The notes under the pieces are model-generated. The model ran no database searches. It was not told where the DNA came from and saw only the letters and a list, made by a program, of their open reading frames with translations. This document shows, one piece after another, positions 31,450-43,740 of a stretch of DNA of 64,000 bases; the first letter of the stretch is position 1; each line of letters opens with the position of its first letter. The position numbers were made by a program, and so were the translations under genes. Where the stretch lies: positions 15,127,001 through 15,191,000 of the forward strand of contig JAPTOF010000006.1 in the NCBI GenBank assembly GCA_028554755.1, given 5' to 3'. Source of the stretch: Cordia subcordata. Lineage: Eukaryota > Streptophyta > Magnoliopsida > Boraginales > Cordiaceae.

Positions 31450-32340
31450 CTTTATACTCAAGTAGATCACAAATGAATCTACTCAATTTTAAAGATATAA
31501 GAGAAAATGGATATCATATTGAAACCATGAAGGAAGGCAACAAAGAATATCTCTATATCACATTGCTTATATCTGACAAAAAGCATATATTAGAAAAATT
31601 GTCAGTATTATCTTCTAGACTACATTGTACTTATATAAATTTTGTGAGATCACATGTTGTAAGAAAACCAGAAGATAATTGATCCAAAGAGTTTTACTTT
31701 TTGGCATGATTGCCTTGGACATCCAGGTGCAATAATAATGAGATGAATTATTGAAAATTCACATGGGCACTCATTTAAGAGTCAAAAAGTACTTTCATCA
31801 AATAAATTTTCATGCGATCAAATGAATTTTCATGCACTGCTTATGCCCAAGGAAAATTGATTATAAGGCCATCCCCAACTAAAATTGATGTTGAAAATCC
31901 TGCATTTTTAGAATGAATTCAAAGGGACATATGTGGGTCTATTTTTCTAGCATGTGAACCATTTCAATATTTTATGGTATTGATAGATGCATCCACACGT
32001 AGGTCATATGTTTCCTTATTATCCACTCTAAATGTGGCATTTGCAAGACTTCTTGCACAAATAATCCGCTTACGTGCACAATTTTCGGATTATACAATCA
32101 AGAAAATTCATCTTGATAATGCGAGAATTTACATCTCAATCTTTTAATGATTATTGTATATTATTTGGGATTATAGTTGAGCATCCTGTGGCCTACACGC
32201 ATATTCAAAATGGTTTAGTAAAATCTTTTATTAAACGTCTGCAGCGAATCGCTAGATCACTACTTATGAGAACTAAGTTGCCTAGTTTTGCTTGGGACAT
32301 ACCATATTACATGCTGCAGTACTGGTTCGAATAAGACCAA
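31450..32340 (+). pseudogene. Copia-D integrase, catalytic Glu lost
   Basis: Protease end (NLLNFKDIRENGYHIETMKE) is followed by FWHDCLGHPGA, the zinc-head histidines. IQRDICGSI near 31919 contains the first Asp, and KKIHLDNARIY near 32101-32133 the second. HPVAYTHIQNGLVKSFIKRL near 32180-32240 is the third block. Relatives have Glu (GLAES) where this has Lys (GLVKS), consistent with a G-to-A change. Stops at several places, for example just before the first Asp region, confirm loss. Confidence 0.85.
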
Positions 32341-32939
32341 CTGCTTATCATAAATATTCCCCTTTACAATTGGTTTCCAGTCAAGAGCCAAATATATCTC
32401 ATTTAAAAATATTTGTTTGAGCAGTATATTTAACTGGAGATCTTTTTACAGCACGTTTTGCCGATTGCTAATTTGACGAAATAGTATTCCCAGCATTAGG
32501 GGGAGAAAAAATAAAAGCTGGAAAAGCAAGAAATTACATGGAATGCATTATATATGACTCATTTTCATCCTCGCACAAATCTATCTAAACAAGAAGTTCA
32601 GAAAATTATTCATCAACAAAAGGATTGCTTATCAATTGCCATATGCATTAACTGATACAAAAAGAGTGACTAAGTCACATGTTCCAACTTGAAATGCTCC
32701 TGCTAAAAGTGATATTTTAGAAAAGCAATCTAATACTCTAACAAATGAGTCTACGGCACGTAAAAAATGTGGTAGACCGATTGGTTTCGAAGATAAAAAT
32801 TCTCAAAAAAGGATGGAGTCGAATACGTAACTTGGCATTTTCAAGGTTCTTAATGATCTTGTAGATCTCATAGAAATTGCTGGAAAGGCAACTCCAACAA
32901 AGACTCATGTACCTGAGTATGAGAAAATATCAACAATAT

Positions 32940-33900
32940 TGAAAATGAAAATATCTCAATTAATTATATCTACAGGAAAACGATGGAACCGAAATGAAAT
33001 TATTGTTGATAAAAAATTTTCATATGCGGTAGCCATTGAATTGATGATAGAAAGCGAGGATTATGAACCAAAGTTCGTTCAAAAATGTCGACATAGAAAT
33101 TATTGGCCGAAATGGAAAGATGCAATGGAGGCTGAATGAAATTCCCTTGCAAAGCATAAAGTTTTTTGGGCCTATAGTCCAAACACCTAAAAATGTAAGG
33201 CCTATAGGCTACAAGTGGGTATTTCCGCAAAAACAAGATGAAAACAATGGAATTGCGAGATATAAGACACGACTTGTGGCATAAGGTTTTTTACAAAGGC
33301 CTGGAATTGATTATAAGGAGACATATTCTCCCGTGATAGACGCAATTACATTTAGATATTTAATCAGCCTAGTAATTTGTATAGGACTTCATATGCATCT
33401 TATGGATGTAGTGACCACATATTTATATGGGTCACTTGATAGTGATATTTATATGGAAGTCCTGATTGAATATGCTTGTAGCATATAAGTCAAATCATCG
33501 GGAAATATATTCCATTAAATTGCAAAGATCCTTGTATGGATTAAAACAATCTGGACGAATATGAGACAATCGTCTGAGTACATACCTTCTAAAGAAAAGA
33601 TATGTTAATAGTCCCATAAGCCCATGTGTTTTTATGAAGAAATCAGAAAATGGGTTTGCTATTATTGCTGCATATGTTGATGATTTAAACACCAAAGGGA
33701 TTGTTAAAGAGCTTACAACAGCAGTTGCACATTTATGTAAATAATTTGAGATGAAAGATCTAGGCAAAACTAAATTTTGTCTTGGCTTGCAAATTGAGCA
33801 TTTGTCAAGTGGAATTTTAGTCCGCCAAAAGACTTATATTGAAAATTTTTTGAAGAGATTCAATATGAATAAAACTCATCAATTGAGTACCCCAATGGCT
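32940..33900 (+). pseudogene. Copia-D reverse transcriptase
   Basis: The 32939-33139 frame gives IVDKKFSYAVAIELM and YWPKWKDAMEAE (the W..A...E block). NVRPIGYKWVFPQKQDENNG and IARYKTRLVA follow, and later fragments give SLYGLKQSGR-like sequence. The active site is AYVDDLNTK near 33670, with both catalytic aspartates retained. The C-terminal MKDLGKTKFCLGLQIEHL block lies near 33750-33800. Frameshifts and stops are frequent. Confidence 0.82.
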
Positions 33901-33949
33901 GTCTGATCTTTTTATATAAAAAAGGACCCTTTTTGTCCTCAATAATATA

Positions 33950-34690
33950 ATGAATAAATACTTGGCCCTGAAGTGTCGTATCTTAGTGCAATTGGTGCAT
34001 TGATGTATCTTGCTAACAATACACATCAGATGTTGCATTTTCTGTAAAATTATTAGCAAGATTTAGTGTTGCACCAACACGAAAACATTGGACCAATATT
34101 AGACATGCATTTTGTTATCTTCATGGAACAATTGATATGGGCTTATTGTATTCAAAGCATACACATCCTGCATTAATAGGGTATACAGATGCTAGTTATT
34201 TATCTGACCTGCATAAAGGACGATCCCAAACTGGATATTTCTTCACATATAGGGGTACAGCTATTTCACGGCGCTCAACAAAGCTGACTATTCTGCCACC
34301 TCCTCAAATCATGCCAAAATACTTGCATTACACGAGGCGAGCCGAGAATCTGTATGGTTGAGATCTTTAACTCAACATATTGAAGAAGAATGCAACATTT
34401 CAACTAGCAAAAAGAGATCAACCATACTGTATGAAGATAATACTGGTTGTATTGCTCAAATTAAATGAGGCTACATCAAGGGTGACAGAACTAAACATAT
34501 TTCACCAAAGTTCTCTTTCACACATAACCTCCAAAAGAAAGGAGAGATTGATGTTTATCAAATTTGCTCAAGTGAGAATTTAGCAGACTTGTTTACAAAA
34601 GCGTTACCTGCAACAATATTGGAGAAATTGGTACACAAGATTAGCATACGACGACTCAGAGATTGCTTTTGATTGCCTTTATAATTGGGA
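33950..34690 (+). pseudogene. Copia-D RNase H
   Basis: PEVSYLSAIGALMYLANNT-like sequence near 33970, then GLLYSKHTHPALIGYTDASY, LSDLHKGRSQTGYFFTYRGT and AISRRSTK (34137-34290), then broken KHISPKFSFTHNLQ- and LADLFTKALP-like blocks up to about 34615. The YTDASY aspartate is an RNase H active-site position. The 34137-34361 frame is the longest intact piece. Confidence 0.82.
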
Positions 34691-34891
34691 TAATTATATA
34701 TGCTTTAGTCTTTTTCCCTTAGCCTATGTTTTGTCCCACTGGGTTTTCCTGGCAAGGTTTTTAATGAGGAAGCATGAAGCGTATAACAAGAATATTGTAC
34801 TCTTTTCCTTCACTAGGTTCTTTTCCCATTGGGTCTTTCCGAGTAAGGTTTTTAACAAGGCATATTCTTATTGATGAATGTCCAAGGGGAG

Positions 34892-35257
34892 TGTTGTAAA
34901 TGATGGACATTCAAGATTCAAGTTGAAGGTCATTTTCAATGCATTAAATGGTGTATAGCATGTAAAGTTTGAAAAAGGGAAGTTATCATCTTGAAAAAGG
35001 AAAGAATTATTGAAAAAATTACAAGCGAAACATGCATTACATGATAATGTACACAAATTCGACACTTTAGTTATCTTACATTTAATGATTATTTATTGAT
35101 TTTTCTCTAAATTTTTCCAATAAATACAATGGCTTGGAATGAGTATGAAAATCCAATATAAGAAGAAGTAGAATTTTATATTTTGAGAGAATAAAGTGAA
35201 GTTTAGCTCTTTATATTTTCCTTATATATTTCACTCTTTTATAATTATTTTATAACA
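34892..35257 (+). repeat. Copia-D 3' LTR
   Basis: 366 bp, preceded by CCAAGGGGAG and followed by GTATA. It is clearly similar to the 5' LTR, with transitions and a few 1-4 bp indels. Confidence 0.9.
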
Positions 35258-37690
35258 GTATAATATTTTTTTTCTCTTTTTCTTTGTAGAGAACGTGGAT
35301 CCTTCTCTTCCACTCATCGTTCTTATTTCTCCCCTCATTCTCACTTGCTCATCTATCTATAAGTGGAAGATCAAAGATAAACTCTTACTAAATTCATCGT
35401 CTGGAATCTGCGGAAAGGTATCCACAAGTGGAAGACCAAAGATAAACTCTTTATCAAATTCATCATCTAGAATATGCGGAAAGATAAGATTTAATGCTCT
35501 TTATTGATTAGGTAACAGATTAACTATCTGCATCAATTGATTGTTATTTTTGTTTTCCCCCTAATTTTTGATTCTAGGGTTTGTCAAGTTTTATTGAGGA
35601 ATTAGGTTAAGATAATTAAAGGGTTGCTTTAATGGCTTAAATTTTGATATTTAAGGCTACTATTGCTTCCAAGTAATTGCTGAAGCAAAGAGAAAGATTA
35701 GCTGTGGAAAAGTAATATTGCTGATAAATCAAGATTAGTGCAAAGTAATATTCACTTATTTGTCTTTCAATATTTGTTTGGGAGCATGACTTTTGTGTAT
35801 ATTAATTTTGGAGATGATATCGTGGTAGTCTTCTTTCTATTTAGGATTTTTTAAGAAACTATTTATGCTTTTGTTGTTTCGATATTTACTAATAGCCTTG
35901 TGAAAAACATGTAAAATAAAAACTTAAAACTATTAGTAATCAGCTTTGGAGCAGGGGAGAAGATGGTTTTGGGTCTATGCTATTAATTTACTATTGAATA
36001 AAAAATGCCTTACCAAAAAATATAGAGATTTTATTTGTCTAATAATCTTGATATTTGTATAGGAGAAACTAGGAAATCATCTGGACATGAGATATGGCTT
36101 GAATTCTAAAGGTCAGGGACAAGGAAAGATAATAGATTGCAAGTAAATTAATTGAATAAGATCATTTCTTTTTTAGCTCTTGGTGTATTGGATACATAAT
36201 ATACTTATTCGTTGAGTCTCCCTCTCTCTTGGATTGTGCCTTCATTTATTTTGCATTGTTATCTAATTTGGACAATTAAGTTCGATAAAGCAAATATTTG
36301 CACTGCTATTTTGTAATTAAATTTTAGTGGGTATAAGATAGTCTAATTGCTTGGCTAACCAAAACTTGCCTGAGATTTAAAAGGTTTATCTAAGGCTGAA
36401 ATATTGAATAAAAGATTTTTTTGTAAGTTTTCCTAGATCGACTTTGCGAAAAGATGCAAAATATTATACATTTGAGAGTAAAGCAGGCCATGCCCACTTC
36501 TGATGAAAAAAATGGTAATGAGCTTTCCATTCAATCGGTTCACATCTTTTAAGAAACAAGTTATTCAAACATTTAGAATGATGGGTTCGTTTGTACTGTG
36601 ACACTATTATTCAATTTATTTCTTATTTACTCTTTTTGAAAATTTTCTTGAACTTTCTAATTGTTTTAGCATTGAGTTTGTTTTTAAGTAAATTTAGGGG
36701 AAAATTGATCCGTTTTTTTTTTTAATTTTGAACTCTTTTATTGTTCTTCTATTATTGGAATACAATATCCGCCCTAGATAGTTTTCTAAGAAAGGAGAAT
36801 TGATTAGGTAAAATCTTTGATAATAGTAATCCAATAGGAGAATTGCTCAAGCAAAGTTGTATTCAAATTGTTGCCTTCTACCCACAAATGAAGACAGCCT
36901 ACATAAGTCAAAAGAGCAACCTTTTTTTTTTTTTTTTCTTATTTTGCATCTCTCTAATATATCAAAACCAACGCATACAAGATTTTAAGTTTACAGATCT
37001 TCACAAGATATGGGTAGGCATCTAATTTTTTAAAATAATTATTCTTTATTCTTTTCTATTTTTATTTTCTTTCATGTGGATTAGTTAGTATATTTGAATA
37101 TTAGATTATGTTTTTTTTAGTGTTTTGGAATTTAATAGGGCATGTAATAACATTTTTAGGTGGAATTGTTGCAACTTTTGGTGTTTCTTCAATGGAAAAA
37201 TTTTTTTGGATTGGATAACTAAGTGGTTTAGCAAGGTTGGTTAGTTGGTTCTGTTTTAAGAGAATTGTATTTTGGGAAATTTTCCAATGTGAAAATTTTG
37301 ATATCTTTGATTAGTTTGAATGGGGTTTGTTTTATACTACTCTCTCCATATAAAAAGAATGAGTTTCTTGACGTTGTGGTTGTCAGGATATTTCAGTAAT
37401 TTCAGACTTTACATTTTTTTTCCGCTTTTTTTTTTGGCACCGAAATTATCTTGGTTTTAACTTTTGTTTTCCTCTTTTTGTCTCCACGGGTATTTTATCC
37501 ACCACTTATCATTCATTTTTCTCTCTTCTCTGCCCTCATTCTCAGTTAACTGATCTTATCCACAAATTTTCTCCTTCTCAAAACATCTACAGCGAGAGTA
37601 GCAGTAGCGCCATATCATCAGCAATTGCTACGCACTATGCACTCTGTGTTTTCTCCGTTCCTCAAGGTTCATATATCATACACATATACA
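35258..37690. other. AT-rich spacer
   Basis: About 2.4 kb without recognisable genes. It includes the direct duplication at 35358-35490. No conserved domain, no RNA gene and no LTR could be seen in the rest. Confidence 0.5.
35358..35490. repeat. Tandem duplication, two ~66-bp units
   Basis: A unit beginning ATAAGTGGAAGATCAAAGAT and ending TGCGGAAAGGTATCC is repeated directly from about 35424 (ACAAGTGGAAGACC...). The two copies differ at about ten positions. No coding assignment. Confidence 0.8.
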
Positions 37691-37694
37691 CTTA

Positions 37695-37695
37695 C

Positions 37696-37741
<46 letters not shown>

Positions 37742-37870
37742 ATGTATGTATGTATATATATGTATATATGTATGTATATATATATATGTATATATTTGTA
37801 TGTATGTATGTATGTGTATGTATGTATGTATGTATATATATGTATGTTTGTATGTATGCTTGTATATAGC
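37695..37870. repeat. Compound (TA)(TG)(TATG)n microsatellite
   Basis: About 170 bp of TATATG, GTGTGT and TATGTATG runs. Tyr/Cys/Met/Ile frames read through it on both strands are artefacts. Confidence 0.97.
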
Positions 37871-38793
37871 TTCGATAATCATGCGGTTGATGTTATATTC
37901 TCGGTAATCTTAGAGAATTTATAGTTATTGTACAGCATTTGAAATGTGCTATACTTATATGCAACCATTAATGGTTATACTGCCTGCATTTTTCAGTTTA
38001 TAAGCATTTGAAGACAGCATGACTTGTGGTACCTTAAACTGTATATGTTGTACTTTTCCTACAATAATGCGGGAGGGGGAAGTACTATTTAAATTTGAAG
38101 GTTTCCTTATAGCATTTGGTGCATTATGCTCTTTCTTTTTCTTTTTCAATTAAAATTGTATTTTAAATTTAGAAATTGATTGATTAAGATGTGAAATATT
38201 TGAAACTGCTCTGCAGGAAAATAATGATTCTAATCAAAATATCTCACGTAATGTTATTTTCTCTAAAGTGATGGTAATTTTTTAAATTCGTTGAAGACAA
38301 TAAGTAAACATAATAATTGTCTTCCGAACAGTCTTAAGCATTCCGTGGTTGATCAACATGCTATCATGAGCGCGAGTTATGAAATAGTTTCAGATTTCAA
38401 TTCCCATTCGAAAGGAATATGTTTATGTGCAATGCTGTCATTGTGCAGCAATGGCCATTGCGACTCCACCCTTTCTATTATGTAGCTTGCGCAACAACTT
38501 TTTCCATCAACAATTACTTTTTTATCAACATATAAATAAACGATTCTTTCTTTTTCTGTAAAACAAATAATATTTTTGTTTCAGTTATTTGCTTGATCTT
38601 CCAATTACAATTTAGTATTAGTTCAATTTGAAAACGCAACAAAAGAGTAATAAAAAGAAGAAAAATCGGTGGTGGAGCTCTACGTTCTCACCTCTGCTAC
38701 GCAAATAGCCTCTGAAATCATGAGAAGACTTCTTCGGAGCCTTAATTAAGCGTCAAGGCGAGGCTTCTCAAACAGATGATTACAACCTCAAAC

Positions 38794-38833
<40 letters not shown>

Positions 38834-38851
38834 AGCGTGCACTTGTTCATA

Positions 38852-38889
<38 letters not shown>

Positions 38890-39211
38890 TATATAGATGA
38901 CTTTGAATTCTTGGTTAATTGACCTTAGTATGAGCTTATATGTATATATAGACACACATATCTATATGTGTATTTCTGCATTCCATATTGAAATTAAAGT
39001 ACTCCATAAGCACACACGTAAGCTCACGCGCATATATATGTTAGACGAAATGAATTAGTGGTCGAATTGAGATTAGTCTGAATAGAATTGGTGAAACGAA
39101 TTAGGTTTTTTTTTAATGTTTTTAATTAGGTTCTCTCAGTTACAATTGGTTGCATAGCATTTGTTGGAGAATTGGTGATTTAAGGAAGCTAAGTTGTCAT
39201 ATGGAGGTTAT
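37871..39211. other. Spacer with (CT)n and (AT)n tracts
   Basis: No gene recognised. A CT tract (38794-38833) and an AT tract (38857-38885) resemble plant promoter or 5' UTR composition, but no linked coding exon was found. It ends in GTTAT (39207-39211), the Copia-E target duplication. Confidence 0.5.
38794..38833. repeat. (CT)n microsatellite
   Basis: CTCTCT run with one TTT interruption, followed after a short gap by an (AT)n run to 38885. Confidence 0.95.
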
Positions 39212-39461
39212 TGAAAAAATCTAAAGAAAAAGAATTAAAATAAAAGTATTTTCCATTGATTTCAGAAAAATTATAAGGACACCTATATATAAATGTCAGT
39301 TGTAGTAGGAGTTAGTTACAATAGAAGCTTCCAGATATTAAAACTAACTTGACAGCTAATGTAACTAACTTGATAGCTGTACAGCATAACTAACTTCTAT
39401 TCTTTACAGTTTGTTCTTCTCTAATTCCAATACACTCTGTATTAGAACTGCAGTGCTAACA
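39212..39461 (-). repeat. Copia-E 3' LTR (left)
   Basis: 250 bp. It carries an extra stretch of about 20 bp (AATGTAACTAACTTGATAGC, near 39358) relative to the other LTR, apparently a local duplication of AACTAACTTGACAGC. Confidence 0.9.
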
Positions 39462-39469
39462 TCCCCCCT

Positions 39470-40070
39470 CAAGTTGAGGCTAGGTAGCCAGGGGAAGCTT
39501 GGACTTCAGATATTGAAACTGAGTAATGGAAAGAGACTTTGTGAATAGGTCTACAACTTGTTCTGTAGATGGCAGATAGAAAATAAGCTGTTTGGTAATC
39601 ACTTTTTCTCTAACAAAGTGATAATCAAGTTCTATGTGCTTTGATCTACCATGAAAGACTAGATTAGAGGCCAAAGCTATTACTGAGAGATTATCACAAG
39701 CCAAGGTAGGTGGATGAACTAGAATGTATAATGCTTTAAGTAAATAAGTAAGCCATGTGAGATCAGCTACAATTTGAGCCAATGCCTAGTATTCAGCCTC
39801 TATAGAAATCTTTGACACTATAGGCTGCTTTTTAGAACTCTATGAAATGAGGTTAGGTCCCAGAAATGTACAGAAACCTATTACTGATCTTCTATCAACT
39901 ACATCATAGGCCCAGTCACTATCTAAATATAAGTGTAATGTAAGAGATCCAGGTCTGAACTGTAGTCCTTGAGTTAAGGTACCCTTTATAAACCTTAAGA
40001 TCCTATTTAGTGCAATGTAGTCCTGATCGGTAGGTGCATGCATTTTATGAGAAATAGCATTGACAGCATA
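39470..40070 (-). pseudogene. Copia-E RNase H
   Basis: The minus frame 40043-39840 gives MHAPTDQDYIALNRILRFIK, GTLTQGLQFRPGS and LHLYLDSDWA, where the Asp of YLDSDWA is an RNase H active-site position. The frame 39782-39480 gives LTWLTYLLKALYI, LACDNLSVIALASN, FHGRSKHIELDYHFVREKV and LPSTEQVVDLFTKSLS. Only a stop or shift around 39785-39845 breaks the domain. Confidence 0.87.
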
Positions 40071-41090
40071 CTATAGGTCTAGCCTTGGCATAGTAATATA
40101 TTGGAGAGCCCCCACCAAACTTCTAAAGAGGGTAGGATTAGAAAATGGAATAGCTGCTGCAGAGTCTTTATAATCATGCTTGGAAGCAATAGGTGTGACT
40201 GCTAGTTTGCAATTTGTCATACCTGCTTTCTCTAGGATTTCTTTGGCATATTTTGTTTGAGTCAGCAGAAGACCATTTGAAGACTCTTTAACTTTAATAC
40301 CTAGAAAGTTCTCATAGCAAATTGAGTCTGCATTTCTACAATAAAGGACTAAATAGCAACTTCACTACTCCCTATAAGGATTATATCATCAACATACACT
40401 AAGAGGACCAGTGTATGACTAGCAGAGATATGCACAAACAGTGAACTGTTTACAGCTGTATTGTAGAATCTTTTTGCCAATAGGAAGGTTGATAACTTTG
40501 AATACTAGGCCCTGGGTTCCTGTTTAAGCGCATATAATGATTTTTGTAGTTTGCAGACATAGGTAGGATTGGCTTTGTCAATGAAGCCTTGAGGCTGAGT
40601 CATAAAGACTGTTTCCTTTAACTCTCCATGTAAGAAGGCATTAGAGACATCCATCTAGTGTAGTGTCCACCCAAAATGCAAGGCTAAAGATAAGACAATC
40701 CTAATGATCGGAGGCTTGAAAAAAGGGCTAAATGTCTCAAAATAATCAATACCTTGTTCTTGGTGAAAGCCCTTAGCTATTAGCCTAGCTTTAAATCTAG
40801 AAATGCCTCTATCTATATTCTTTTTGATCCTGTAAACCCATTTGCGTCCAATGAGTTGTCTGCCTGGTGGAAGAGAAACTAAAATCTAGGTTCCCTATGC
40901 TCGAAGAGCACTATATTCTTCTTCCATGGCCTTTTGCCAGCACAAATATTTACTAGCTTCCTTAAAGGTAACAGGCTCAGAATCCGTAGGAACAAGAGAC
41001 ACGCTGTGCAGGTTGTATAAAGGTAGTGGTAAAGAACCAGTTTTACCTCTCGTCATCATTGGATGAGAATTATGTGGAACAGACAATGAG
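40070..41090 (-). pseudogene. Copia-E reverse transcriptase
   Basis: The minus strand reads FKEASKYLCWQKAMEEEYSA (40910-40990, the W..AM..E opening), IGRKWVYRIKKN-like sequence near 40830, the [16 protein letters not shown] region near 40650 (with a stop), and the active site LSVYVDDIIL near 40376-40405. Both catalytic aspartates of YVDD are intact. Frameshifts and several stops prevent a full-length product. Confidence 0.85.
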
Positions 41091-42440
41091 CAGCTGGAAA
41101 AAGATGATGATGCTGATGACTGGATGGAAGATAAAGTAGTGGCATTTTGTTCAGTTCTAATAGAATAGGATGAATTTTGTGCAGAAAGGTCAGCAGTAGA
41201 TGATAAGTGTTGTGGAATTGATGCAACTGATGGAGAATGATGTGATGCATCTTATGAAGTTGGTACAGGAGTAGGAGATAATTGGTTTGATAATGAATGA
41301 TTGCCAAGGGGGAAGGATAAAGGTACTGTAAAGGCAGGAGATGATTCTAAGACTAAAGTTGATTGTTCTGTGATAGGATTATGACTCTAAAAAAAAACTG
41401 AGTGGCAATATGAGGAGAGAATGATGGGGTGGCAAAGGGCAAAGTGGTTTCTACAATTTTGACATGCCTAGATATATAGACCCTGTTAGTGGCCATATCT
41501 AAACATCTGTAACCCTTTAGAAGTTGACGAGTAACCTATAAACACACAGGGAATAGAATTGTTTTGTAATTTGTGATCAGTATATGGCTTGAGCCATGGA
41601 AAACAGAGATAGCCAAACATTTTAAGAGTCTTGTAATCAGGGTCTTGGTGATACAAACATTGAAATAGAGACTGATTGTGCAAAACTGGGGTTGGAAGCC
41701 TGTTAATCAAATAATTTTCCACGACTAATGCTTCCAACCAAAATTTAGAAGGTAATTTAATGTGGTTTAACAAAGAAAGAGTCATTTCTATTAAGTTGAG
41801 ATGTTTTCTCTCCACTTTTCCAATTTTTGTAGGTGTATGAAGACATGTTGTTTAATGAACTATCCCTCTTTGTTGTAGAAATTGACTGAATTGCTTAGAG
41901 GTATACTCACCTCCATTATCAGTCCTAACCACTTTAACATTGGCATTGAATTATGTATTAATGACAGCAAGGAAATTCTGGAAAACAAGAAAAGCTTCTG
42001 ACTTATGTTTTAACGGGTAGATCCAAAAGAAGCCGGTGAAATCATCAAGAAAAATGATGTAATATCTATAGTTCATACAACTGGCAATAGGGGCAGGGCC
42101 CCATATATCAGAGTGCACCAAATCAAATGAAAAGGCTTTTTATGAGATTTTGCAACAAAACAGTCTAAACAATGCTCAATAAAATACATTAGCTGCCTAT
42201 GTATGATACTAGAAACAATTCTTGAAGGTAATTTGGATGGGTGTCCCAGCCTGAGATGCCAGATCCTATCCAGAGAAGGCTCAGAATTAGTGCAAACACA
42301 CTAGAATATTGAAGGAGGAGGATTTGCGGTAGATGATACTGATGATTTAACTTTACACTGATAGGTTGATGACTATGCAGAGGTTGATGATGAAAGAGTG
42401 GATGGGACAGGATATAGTCCATGCTTACATGGGCCCTTGA
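41090..42440 (-). pseudogene. Copia-E integrase and hinge
   Basis: IWHLRLGHPSKLPSRIV near 42215-42265 holds the zinc-head histidines, followed by HCLDCFVAK. VHSDIWGPAP near 42085-42115 has the first catalytic Asp, VVRTDNGGEYTS near 41905-41940 the second, and KVERKHLNLIEM (41780-41815) the catalytic Glu. The minus frame 41815-41486 continues with LPSKFWLEALVVENYLINRL and YKTLKMFGYLCFPWLKPYTD. Thus D, D and E are all retained, unlike in Copia-B and Copia-D, but stops interrupt the frame. 41400-41090 is the low-complexity hinge. Confidence 0.85.
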
Positions 42441-42760
42441 ATAGCACCATATTGGTGTTGTTGTCTAGGATAGTCATATCCTTAGAAGTAAACACCACAG
42501 TATAGTTATTGTCATTAGTAAGTTGAAAAATAGATAGAAGGTTAGAGGTAATGGATAGAACATAAAGAAGTTTAGAAATATGAAACAAGGCAGTTGATGT
42601 GCACAGAGTACCAGTTCCAGTTTGAGTTATTGCAAGTTTGTTTCCATTTCCCACAGCTACTGTGTCTGTCCCAAAGTAAGGCCTAGACTGTTGCAATTGA
42701 GTGGCATCATGAGTCACATGTGCAGAAGCTCCACTATCACGATACTAGGATGATTGAGAA
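42440..42760 (-). pseudogene. Copia-E protease
   Basis: YRDSGASAHVTHDATQLQQS holds the protease Asp-Ser-Gly (near 42735). The frame 42717-42373 continues PYFGTDTVAVGNGNKLAITQ, FHISKLLYVLSITSNLLSIF and QLTNDNNYTVVFTSKDM. A stop immediately precedes YRDSG, separating it from gag. Confidence 0.87.
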
Positions 42761-43740
42761 GAAGAAAGAGGACTTGTTAGAGTAGTCAGAGTAGTGGAAT
42801 TCTGCTTGGCAGGCTTTCCATAATAGTAATTTTCTGTGTCCAACCTATGCCAGCACTGCAGAGCATTATGGTTGGGTTTTCCACAAACTTGACACCATAC
42901 AGTAGGTCCTGGAGAGGTACCAGTGCATTGAGATGAGTGAGTCCCTGGTTTTTGTTGAAAACCTCCTCTGGTAGCAGCTTCTCTCTGAGTCCTCCCTCCT
43001 CTATTTGAGTTATTCTGATTTTTGCCCCTTTCCCTACATTTTTTATTGTTATTAGCATAAAGTGCAGTATATTGATTAGAGGAAGGATTTTGAGTTGAGT
43101 TAGTAATATTTAAAGTGTTCTTGAAGGAAAGATTAAGTTTCTCACTAAGAAGTAGGCTAGTGAGTGCAAGAATTGTGATAGCTGTATCTCTGACTCTTAG
43201 GGAGGAAACGAAAGGATCATAAAGAGGAGGTAATCCTTTAAGAATATAAAAGATCATTTCATCTTCTTTCAATCCTTCTTCTACTATAACCAAACTATCT
43301 ATAATCACCTTAATCTCATCTAAGTATTGATGCATGGATTTGGTGCCTTTTGTAGTAACCTACTACTTGATTTAAACCTTTATTCCAACACACTCCAGAT
43401 ATTAGCAACAGTAGAGAGATCACAAATATGATTATGTATAATAGGTGAAATAGAGGCAAAGAAACAAGTCTTTAAGTATTCATCAATAGTAATCCAAGAG
43501 GTGTACTCTAGATTAGGAGTAATATTACCTTCAAGTTGATGAATGAGTGGATTAGGACTATGTGTTTTGCCCAAAACGTGATCCAACAGTCCACTTGCTT
43601 TGAGTAGAGACTAAAATTGAAGCCTCCATGGTTTGTAATTGTTGTTATCCAATTTGATATTGACAAGTGCAAAAAAGTGCTGAAGAAGAGGCTTCAGTCC
43701 AATTGGAAGAGTCTCATTTGAAGTTAAGGCCATAGTTGAA
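42760..43740 (-). pseudogene. Copia-E gag with zinc knuckle
   Basis: An ATG at about 43732 (minus) opens MALTSNETL, followed by LVNIKLDNNNYKPWRLQF, then a stop. The frame 43586-43380 gives DHVLGKTHSPNPLIHQLEGN and WITIDEYLKTCFFASISP. The frame 43335-42745 (196 codons) gives MHQYLDEIKVIIDSLVIVEE, IFYILKGLPPLYDPFVSSLR and the zinc knuckle WCQVCGKPNHNALQC (CX2CX4HX4C). Two lesions separate three long intact pieces. Confidence 0.88.

Larger units (their letters stand above)
27279..35257 (+). mobile_element. Copia-D: Ty1/copia element with nested solo LTR
   Basis: LTRs at 27279-27649 (371 bp) and 34892-35257 (366 bp) begin TGTTGTAAATGATGGACATT. The target duplication GTATA lies at 27274-27278 and 35258-35262. 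A TTATCAGCATGAG primer region (27650-27662) follows the 5' LTR, and CCAAGGGGAG precedes the 3' LTR. Without the 1.8-kb solo LTR at 29636-31444 the element is about 6.2 kb. All domains in copia order can be found, all broken. Confidence 0.92.

Noticed and set aside
37625..37924. Tyr/Ile/Cys/Met-rich frames on both strands across 37676-37924
   Set aside because: They are readings of a TATG/TG/TA microsatellite, open on both strands because of the repeat unit.
38640..38850. Possible host promoter or first exon with a CT tract
   Set aside because: The ATG near 38720 opens only a short frame, and no downstream exon could be linked to it.
41056..41307. His/Leu/Tyr-rich minus frame of 83 codons
   Set aside because: It is a frame-shifted reading of the low-complexity integrase hinge of Copia-E.
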